Both the position numbers and the translations under genes were made by a program. A stretch of 64,000 bases of DNA, from NCBI RefSeq assembly GCF_008710095.1, contig NZ_VYKJ01000014.1:62001-126000 (forward strand). The letters are read 5' to 3'. Below are positions 58,662 to 64,000 of the stretch, one piece after another (position 1 is the stretch's first letter; the number at the start of each line of letters is the position of its first letter). Source of the DNA: Affinibrenneria salicis. GTDB taxonomy: Bacteria > Pseudomonadota > Gammaproteobacteria > Enterobacterales > Enterobacteriaceae. The notes under the pieces are model-generated. The model worked only from the letters and a program-made list of their open reading frames with translations. It was not told where the DNA came from and made no database searches.

Positions 58662-59603
58662 ATGTTAGACAATATTCTCAAAATTGCCACCCGGCAAAGC
58701 CCTCTGGCCTTATGGCAGGCACAATATGTCCAGCAACAATTAGAACGCTGCCATCCCGGTCTGCGGGTCGAACTGGTGCCGATGGTGACGCGCGGCGACG
58801 TGATTCTCGACACCCCGCTGGCAAAAATCGGCGGCAAAGGGCTGTTTGTCAAAGAGCTGGAACTGGCGCTGCTGGACGGCAGGGCCGATATTGCCGTGCA
58901 CTCCATGAAAGACGTACCGGTCGCCTTTCCGCCCGAACTGGGTCTGGTCACCATTTGCGAACGCGACGATCCGCGCGACGCGTTTGTGTCCAACCGTTAC
59001 GCCGGCCTTGACGCGCTGCCGGCCGGCGCCTGCGTCGGCACCTCCAGTCTGCGCCGCCAGTGCCAGCTGCGCCGCCGGCGCCCGGATCTGATCGTTCGCG
59101 ATCTGCGCGGCAACGTCGGCACCCGACTGGCCCGGCTGGACGGCGGCGAATACGACGCCATTATTTTAGCGGTGGCCGGTCTGAAACGTCTGGGCCTCGG
59201 CGAACGAATTCGCCGCCCGCTGAGCGTGGAAGAGTCGCTGCCCGCGGTCGGCCAGGGCGCGGTCGGCATCGAATGCCGCCTGCAGGACGCGCGCACCCGC
59301 GCGCTGCTGGCTCCGCTCAATCATCGGGCAACCGCCCTGCGCGTCAGCGCCGAACGAGCCATGAACACCCGACTGGAAGGCGGATGCCAGGTTCCGATCG
59401 GCAGCTACGCCGAACTGCAGGGCAATCAACTGTGGCTGCGGGCGCTGGTCGGCGCGCCGGACGGCAGCCTGATGGTGCAGGGCGAGCGGCGCGGTCCGGC
59501 CGGAGAGGCGGAGCGGATCGGCATCGAACTGGCCGATGAGTTGCTGGCGCGCGGCGCGCGCGAGATCCTGCACGCCGTTTATCAGGCGTCGTCGCCCCAA
59601 TGA
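58662..59603 (+). CDS. hemC: porphobilinogen deaminase
   Basis: Enzyme of 313 residues, the E. coli length, that joins four porphobilinogens into hydroxymethylbilane. The start at 58662 ([19 protein letters not shown]) is chosen over the longer frame from 58473 on the basis of family length. The dipyrromethane cofactor is carried by Cys242 in [14 protein letters not shown]. The active-site loop [12 protein letters not shown] and the Asp of VHSMKDVP are present. Its stop overlaps the hemD start (ATGA). Confidence 0.97.
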   Translation: MLDNILKIATRQSPLALWQAQYVQQQLERCHPGLRVELVPMVTRGDVILDTPLAKIGGKGLFVKELELALLDGRADIAVHSMKDVPVAFPPELGLVTICERDDPRDAFVSNRYAGLDALPAGACVGTSSLRRQCQLRRRRPDLIVRDLRGNVGTRLARLDGGEYDAIILAVAGLKRLGLGERIRRPLSVEESLPAVGQGAVGIECRLQDARTRALLAPLNHRATALRVSAERAMNTRLEGGCQVPIGSYAELQGNQLWLRALVGAPDGSLMVQGERRGPAGEAERIGIELADELLARGAREILHAVYQASSPQ

Positions 59604-60340
59604 CCATTCTGGTCACCCGTCCCTCGCCCGCCGGTGAACAACTGGTCGACCGGCTGCGTCGACTCGGCAAGTCCGCCTGTCACAGCCCACTGATCGAATT
59701 CGCGCCGGGCCGCGAACTGTCGCTGTTGCCGGCAAAGCTGGCGGCGATGCGGCCCGGCGATCTGGCGTTCGTGCTGTCGCAGCACGCCGTCGAATACGCT
59801 CATCCATGCCTGCAGCGCGCCGGGCTCGTCTGGCCCGCCACGCTGCGCTGGTATGCGGTCGGTCGCGCCAGCGCGCTGGCGCTGCACAAGGTCAGCACTC
59901 TGCCGGTCGCCTGGCCCGAAGGGCGCGAAAATAGCGAGACGCTGTTGCAACTGACTGATTTACAAAACCTCGACGGACGGCGGGCGCTGCTGCTGCGCGG
60001 CAACGGCGGACGTGAACTGCTGGCCAGCACGCTGGCGCAACGCGGCGCCGCGATCAGCTACTGCGAATGTTATCAGCGCAGCCCGGTACACTACGACGGG
60101 CCACAGCAGAGTCAGCGCTGGCGTCAATTGGGAATTGATACGCTGGTGATAACCAGCGGTGAAATGCTACAACGGATCTATACTTTAGTTCCTGATTACT
60201 ATCGTACTTGCTGGTTACTGAAATGTCGGCTGATCGTGGTAAGCCAGCGTCTGGCCGACCAGGCCAGCCAGCTTGGCTGGCTGGATATCCGGGTGGCCGA
60301 TAACGCCGATAATGATGCGCTGCTGCGCATACTACAATAA
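59600..60340 (+). CDS. hemD: uroporphyrinogen-III synthase
   Basis: A 246-residue enzyme, the E. coli length, that cyclises hydroxymethylbilane with ring-D inversion. The sequence is poorly conserved in the family; recognisable blocks are [16 protein letters not shown] at the N-terminus, [13 protein letters not shown] in the middle and [12 protein letters not shown]. It overlaps hemC by four bases, so the two are translationally coupled. Confidence 0.95.
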   Translation: MTILVTRPSPAGEQLVDRLRRLGKSACHSPLIEFAPGRELSLLPAKLAAMRPGDLAFVLSQHAVEYAHPCLQRAGLVWPATLRWYAVGRASALALHKVSTLPVAWPEGRENSETLLQLTDLQNLDGRRALLLRGNGGRELLASTLAQRGAAISYCECYQRSPVHYDGPQQSQRWRQLGIDTLVITSGEMLQRIYTLVPDYYRTCWLLKCRLIVVSQRLADQASQLGWLDIRVADNADNDALLRILQ

Positions 60341-60363
60341 ACCTGATCATGGGATGAACCATT

Positions 60364-61503
60364 ATGACGGAACAACATACCCCTTCCCCCCCTTTATCTG
60401 AAGAAGGGACTGACGCCGCTCAGCAGCAGGAAAAGTCCGCGACGACAGGCACGCCAACAAAAGAAAAACGCAGCGGTGCGGGAACGGCGCTCGGCATTGT
60501 CGCGATCCTGATCGCGCTGGCGCTCGGCGGCGGTCTGTACTATCACGGCCATCAGCAGGCGCAAAGCCAGGCGGAAACCATCGCCGGGCTGCAGTCGCAG
60601 CTGTCCTCGCTGCGGCAGAACCAGCAGCAGGCGCAGGAAAACTGGCAAACTCAGCAGCAACAGCAGAGCACCGCGCAGGCAGAGACCGGACGCCGCATCA
60701 ATGATTTGACGCGCCAGTCGGAAGAGCTGAGCAACAAGCTGGCGACGCTGTCCAGCCATGAAAACAAAACCTGGATGCTGGCGCAGGCCGACTTTCTGGT
60801 GAGACTGGCCGGACGCAAACTCTGGAGCGATCGCGATGTCACTACCGCCGCGGCGCTGCTGAAAAGCGCCGACGCCAGCCTGGCCGATATGGACGACCCC
60901 AGTCTAATCGAGGTGCGCCGCGCCCTGACGCACGATATCAATACCCTCTCCTCGGTGAGCCAGATCGACTTTGACGGCATTATTCTCAAGGTCAACGAAC
61001 TGTCCAATAACGTGGATAACCTGCGGCTGGCCGATAACGACAGCGACGAAGCGCCGATGGATGAGCACAGCAGCGAGCTGTCCGCTTCGCTGAGCGAATG
61101 GCGGCAGAATCTAAGCAAGAGCTGGCACAACTTTATGGCCGATTTCATCACCATCCAGCGCCGCAACGACACGGCGGAGCCGCTGCTGGCCCCCAACCAG
61201 GATATCTACCTGCGCGAAAATATCCGTTCGCGCCTGCTGATCGCGGCGCAGGCCGTACCGCGCCATCAGAACGAGGTGTACCGGCAATCGCTGGAAACCG
61301 TCTCTACCTGGGTGCGCGCCTGGTTCGATACCAGCGACGCCAGCACCAAAGCCTTTTTGGATCAGCTGGATGAACTGAGCCAGCAGTCGGTGGCGCTGGA
61401 TGTCCCCACCGAATTGCAGAGTCAGCCGCTGCTGGAAAAACTGATGCAGACGCGCGTGCGCAATCTGCTGGCCGCGGCGCCGCATAATCCGCAGGAGGGA
61501 TAA
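60364..61503 (+). CDS. hemX: HemX family inner-membrane protein
   Basis: A 379-residue protein (E. coli HemX 393). A Pro/Gln-rich cytoplasmic tail (residues 1-38) precedes one membrane helix ([21 protein letters not shown]), then a long Gln-rich coiled coil (about 65-135) and a periplasmic helical domain. It was once called uroporphyrinogen-III methyltransferase, but that fold is absent; the role is unclear. It is in the hemCDXY operon, three bases before hemY. Confidence 0.93.
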   Translation: MTEQHTPSPPLSEEGTDAAQQQEKSATTGTPTKEKRSGAGTALGIVAILIALALGGGLYYHGHQQAQSQAETIAGLQSQLSSLRQNQQQAQENWQTQQQQQSTAQAETGRRINDLTRQSEELSNKLATLSSHENKTWMLAQADFLVRLAGRKLWSDRDVTTAAALLKSADASLADMDDPSLIEVRRALTHDINTLSSVSQIDFDGIILKVNELSNNVDNLRLADNDSDEAPMDEHSSELSASLSEWRQNLSKSWHNFMADFITIQRRNDTAEPLLAPNQDIYLRENIRSRLLIAAQAVPRHQNEVYRQSLETVSTWVRAWFDTSDASTKAFLDQLDELSQQSVALDVPTELQSQPLLEKLMQTRVRNLLAAAPHNPQEG

Positions 61504-61505
61504 TA

Positions 61506-62699
61506 ATGTTACGCATCCTATTGCTGTTCATTATCCTGATTGCCGGTATCGTGGTCGGTCCGATGGTGGCGGGTCATCAGGGCTATGTGCTGATCCAGAC
61601 CGCCAGCTACGACATTCAGACCAGCGTCACCGGGCTGGTCATCATGCTGGTTCTGCTGCTGGTGATAATGTTTGCGCTGGAGTGGGTGCTGCGGCGTATT
61701 TTCCGCACCGGCGCCCGTACACGCGGCTGGTTTCTCGGCCGTAAACGCAGCCGCGCGCGCAAACAGACCCGCGCCGCGCTGCTCAAACTGGCGGAAGGCG
61801 ACTACCGGCAGGTAGAAAAACTGATGAGCCGCAATGCGGACCACGCCGAACAGCCGGTGGTCAACTATCTGCTGGCCGCGGAAGCCGCCCAGCAGCGCGG
61901 CGACGATTTCCGCACCCGTCAATATCTGGAGCGCGCGGCGGAAGTCGCGGATACCGATCAACTGCCGGTGGATATTACCCGGGTGCGCATCCAGTTGGCA
62001 CGCCACGAAGATCATGCCGCGCGCCACGGCGTCGATCGGCTGCTGGAAGTGGCGCCACGCCATCCTGAAGTACTGCGTCTGGCCGAGCAGGCTTTCCTGC
62101 GTACCGGCGCTTACGGCGCGCTGCTGGATATTTTGCCGGCGATGCGCAAAGTGCAGATCCACGACGACGAAGAATTGCAGCAGTTGCAACAGCAAGCCTA
62201 CATCGGGCTCATGGATCAGGCGATGGCCGACAGCGGCAGCGACGGGCTGAAACAGTGGTGGAATAACCAAAGCCGCAAAGTACGCCATCAGACGGCGCTG
62301 CAGGTGGCGATGGTGGAACACCTGCTGCAATGCGACGATCACGACACCGCGCAGCAAATCCTGCTGGACGGTCTGAAGCGTCAGTATGACGAACGTCTGG
62401 TGCTGCTGATGCCGCGACTGAAGGCCGGCGATCCGCAACAGCTGGAAAAACAGCTGCGCCAGCAGATTAAGCAGCATGGCGATACGCCGTTGTTGAACAG
62501 CACGCTGGGGCAGTTGCTGATGAAACACGGCGAATGGCAGCAGGCCAGCGAAGCATTCCGCGCCGCGCTCAAACAGCGGCCCGACGCCTACGACTACGCC
62601 TGGCTGGCCGACGTGTTGGATCGCCTGCGCCAGCCGGATGAAGCGGCGAAAATGCGTCACGAAGGGCTGCTGCTGACGCTGAAATCCAACCCGGAATAG
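61506..62699 (+). CDS. hemY: HemY protein, inner-membrane TPR protein
   Basis: A 397-residue protein (E. coli HemY 398). Two N-terminal membrane helices (residues 1-25 and 40-62) are followed by a basic stretch (GRKRSRARKQTRAALLKLAEGDY) and TPR-type helical repeats to the C-terminus. It is not related to the HemY oxidase of Gram-positive bacteria. Loss of it in E. coli affects haem synthesis, but the mechanism is unclear. AGGAGGG precedes the ATG. The usual downstream yifK and tRNA cluster of E. coli are not seen. Confidence 0.93.
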   Translation: MLRILLLFIILIAGIVVGPMVAGHQGYVLIQTASYDIQTSVTGLVIMLVLLLVIMFALEWVLRRIFRTGARTRGWFLGRKRSRARKQTRAALLKLAEGDYRQVEKLMSRNADHAEQPVVNYLLAAEAAQQRGDDFRTRQYLERAAEVADTDQLPVDITRVRIQLARHEDHAARHGVDRLLEVAPRHPEVLRLAEQAFLRTGAYGALLDILPAMRKVQIHDDEELQQLQQQAYIGLMDQAMADSGSDGLKQWWNNQSRKVRHQTALQVAMVEHLLQCDDHDTAQQILLDGLKRQYDERLVLLMPRLKAGDPQQLEKQLRQQIKQHGDTPLLNSTLGQLLMKHGEWQQASEAFRAALKQRPDAYDYAWLADVLDRLRQPDEAAKMRHEGLLLTLKSNPE

Positions 62700-62852
62700 C
62701 TCTGGCGAGACGGGCGGCTGGCGTTTTGCCACGTCGGCCGTTCAGGCGCCGCCGGAAAAGGCCGTTCCGCTCCGGCGACGCCATCGCGCTTTTCTTTCAT
62801 CTGTCCCCCGCGCCTCAGTCCCCCTTTCCCGCCGCCGCGCCCGGCGACGGGC

Positions 62853-62881
62853 AAAAAAAACGCTTGCCGTCATGGCAAGCG
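62853..62881 (-). terminator. rho-independent terminator of glmZ
   Basis: In RNA sense CGCTTGCC, a five-base loop and GGCAAGCG are followed by eight U residues. This forms the 3' end of GlmZ. Confidence 0.92.
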
Positions 62882-63058
62882 TGGAAAAATCAGGTCTGTA
62901 AGACAAAAGATTGGCGCCTTATTCAACGTTGTGTCCAGAATCCGATGGAGCGCAAGTCTTCATCGGTCGGCGGACGCCCCGGGCACCCTAAATTGGCTCT
63001 GCGTCATTCCCGGATTTATGAAGCCGAAGCAAACATAGGAAGTGGAATGAGCATCTAC
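62855..63058 (-). ncRNA. glmZ: GlmZ small RNA
   Basis: In RNA sense the start GTAGATGCTCATTCCA, the inner GGAATGACGCAGAGCC, then GGACACAACGTTGA and TACAGACCTG match E. coli GlmZ closely, and the total length of about 204 bases is nearly the same (207). GlmZ, with Hfq, base-pairs with the glmS leader to activate glucosamine-6-phosphate synthase; RapZ delivers it to RNase E unless GlmY titrates RapZ. It lies beside hemY, the place where I recall it in E. coli. Its promoter here is of the sigma-54 type with GlrR-like enhancer sites. Confidence 0.95.
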
Positions 63059-63069
63059 AGGCAGATTAT

Positions 63070-63085
63070 TGCATAGTCTGTGCCA
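63070..63085 (-). promoter_or_regulatory. sigma-54 promoter of glmZ
   Basis: In RNA sense TGGCACAGACTATGCA matches the sigma-54 consensus TGGCACG-N4-TTGCA with the GG and GC at the required spacing. The GC places the start point within one base of the known GlmZ 5' end. Confidence 0.85.
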
Positions 63086-63208
63086 GTTTATCGACACGTC
63101 GCCGCTGCGCGCAGAAAAATTATCATTACCAATTGAAAAATAAAAGATTTCACAATTTTATCGCCGTTACCAGCCGCCGTCGGGCCGGCGCGCAGGAGAG
63201 CGGCAAAG

Positions 63209-63226
63209 CGTCACCATTCAGAGACA
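63209..63226. promoter_or_regulatory. GlrR (QseF)-type site I
   Basis: CGTC-N10-GACA matches the palindromic GlrR consensus TGTC-N10-GACA at seven of eight positions. It lies about 150 bases upstream of the glmZ start. Confidence 0.6.
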
Positions 63227-63271
63227 AATAATAGAGCCGGCCAATTTAGCATTATTTTTCATGGCGTTAAA

Positions 63272-63289
63272 TGTCTCTGTCTGGAGACA
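63272..63289. promoter_or_regulatory. GlrR (QseF)-type site II
   Basis: TGTC-TCTGTCTGGA-GACA is a perfect match to TGTC-N10-GACA, about 220 bases upstream of the glmZ start, a typical enhancer distance for a sigma-54 activator. Confidence 0.75.
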
Positions 63290-63303
63290 GGCGGCCGGCG
63301 CAG

Positions 63304-63321
63304 TGTCGCCGGATAACAACA
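63304..63321. promoter_or_regulatory. GlrR (QseF)-type site III, degenerate
   Basis: TGTC-N10-AACA matches at seven of eight positions. It lies just before the stop codon of the neighbouring M20 gene. Confidence 0.4.
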
Positions 63322-63336
63322 ACATCGTGCAGGTAT

Positions 63337-64000
63337 TCAGCCGGCGGCCAGCTGTTCCAGCGCCTGACGCGCCATCCGGTACAGGTAGTGCGCGGTGGGG
63401 AACAGCGCGCGATCGTCGACTCGGAATTTCGGATGGTGCAAGGCATAAGGCCCGCCGGATCCCACCATCATAAAAGCGCCCGGCACCTTCTGCTGGTAGA
63501 AAGCGAAATCCTCGCCGATCGGGCTGGCCTCAATACGGCGCGCCTCAAATCCTTCGGCGCCGGCCACCTCAAGAGCGAGATCGACCCAGCGGGCGGTATT
63601 GACCACCGACGGCGGTCCGGCGTGCCAGATTAGTTCGATATCCGCGCCGAAGGTGGCGCCCAGCCCGCTGACAATCTGGCGAAAACGCCGCTCGATTAGC
63701 TCGCGCGCCGCCTGGCTAAAGGTTCTTACCGTCCCTTCGACATAAGCCGTATCCGGGATCACATTCCAGGTGCTGCCGCTGTGCACCTGAGTGATCGACA
63801 CCACCGCATTATTGTCTGACGGCAGCGTGCGGCTGATGATGGTCTGCAGCGCGGAAATCAACTGGCCGAGAATAACGATCGGATCGTTGCCTTCATGCGG
63901 CTTCGCCGCATGGCAGCCCCTGGCGGCGATCTTGATTTCGAAGCGATCCACCCCAGCCGTCAACGCGCCGTCCTTTCCGCCAACCACGCCGACCGGCAGC
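63337..64000 (-). CDS. M20-family amidohydrolase, C-terminal part
   Basis: Partial gene. The frame is open to the right edge of the window, where it reads LPVGVVGGKDGALTAGVDRF, so the N-terminal metal-binding part is outside. Visible are the dimerisation domain (IKIAARGCHAAKPHEGNDPI, SGSTWNVIPDTAYVEGTVRTF) and the start of the C-terminal catalytic segment with the metal ligand region SPIGEDFAFYQQKVPGAFMMVG. This pattern belongs to the hippurate hydrolase / IAA-amino acid hydrolase group. The ending is LYRMARQALEQLAAG. Its 3' end abuts the glmZ control region. The substrate cannot be assigned. Confidence 0.9.
   Translation of the reverse strand, partial: LPVGVVGGKDGALTAGVDRFEIKIAARGCHAAKPHEGNDPIVILGQLISALQTIISRTLPSDNNAVVSITQVHSGSTWNVIPDTAYVEGTVRTFSQAARELIERRFRQIVSGLGATFGADIELIWHAGPPSVVNTARWVDLALEVAGAEGFEARRIEASPIGEDFAFYQQKVPGAFMMVGSGGPYALHHPKFRVDDRALFPTAHYLYRMARQALEQLAAG

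Noticed and set aside
62726..63076. 116-codon frame on the plus strand over glmZ
   Set aside because: It covers glmZ on the opposite strand. The GlmZ match and terminator explain the region better.
62700..63336. tRNA cluster or yifK expected after hemY
   Set aside because: No cloverleaf-like or YifK-like sequence is visible; the stretch is taken up by glmZ and its control sites.

Overview
The window is a chromosomal segment of an enterobacterium. Nearly every gene has a close Escherichia coli counterpart in length and sequence, but gene order and gaps point to a non-Escherichia lineage. The GC-rich codon use, a periplasmic GH3 beta-glucosidase with a bgl/arb-type antiterminator leader, a TTT carboxylate transporter cassette and scattered ERIC-like repeats fit a plant-associated Pectobacteriaceae member (Brenneria/Dickeya/Lonsdalea type). 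That placement is inference from memory of families, not a computed phylogeny. I saw no rRNA, tRNA, CRISPR array, prophage or insertion sequence.

Layout. 1-6.5 kb: end of nfuA, then malQ, malP, glpR and glpG, all read leftward. 6.7-11.9 kb: a rightward cassette inserted between glpG and glpE, made of an HTH-ribokinase fusion, a DHDPS/aldolase-family enzyme and a complete tripartite tricarboxylate transporter (TctC-, TctB- and TctA-like). 12-16.3 kb: glpE, a secreted M28 peptidase with its own autotransporter barrel, and glpD preceded by two GlpR-like operators. 16.4-25.8 kb: the glycogen operon glgBXCAP. 26-33.7 kb: btsS, asd, yhgN, and a rearranged gluconate module (permease and gntK divergent over one GntR operator and a CRP site; gntR convergent). 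33.8-38.7 kb: GH3 glucosidase, pirin yhhW, dsdA and the Fur-controlled sRNA ryhB. 38.7-54.3 kb: the block yigL-pldB-rhtB-recQ-pldA-yigI-rarD-corA-(cyclase)-uvrD-yigB-xerC-yigA-dapF-lptM. 54.4-62.7 kb: an MFS transporter where E. coli has cyaY, then cyaA divergent from hemCDXY. 62.8-64 kb: the sRNA glmZ with a sigma-54 promoter and GlrR-type sites, and the 3' part of an M20 amidohydrolase.

How the genes fit together. Much of the window is carbon storage and use: maltodextrin breakdown (malPQ), glycogen synthesis and breakdown (glg), glycerol-3-phosphate (glp), gluconate (gnt) and beta-glucosides (GH3). cyaA makes the cAMP that CRP needs at the gnt and cyaA sites. The second half is envelope, DNA repair and recombination, diaminopimelate synthesis and haem synthesis. 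The most unusual features are the antiterminator leader on the GH3 gene, the sugar-acid-like cassette that splits the glp cluster, the M28 autotransporter, the corA leader peptide, and the loss of expected neighbours (malT, cyaY, rhtC, btsR) from their usual places.
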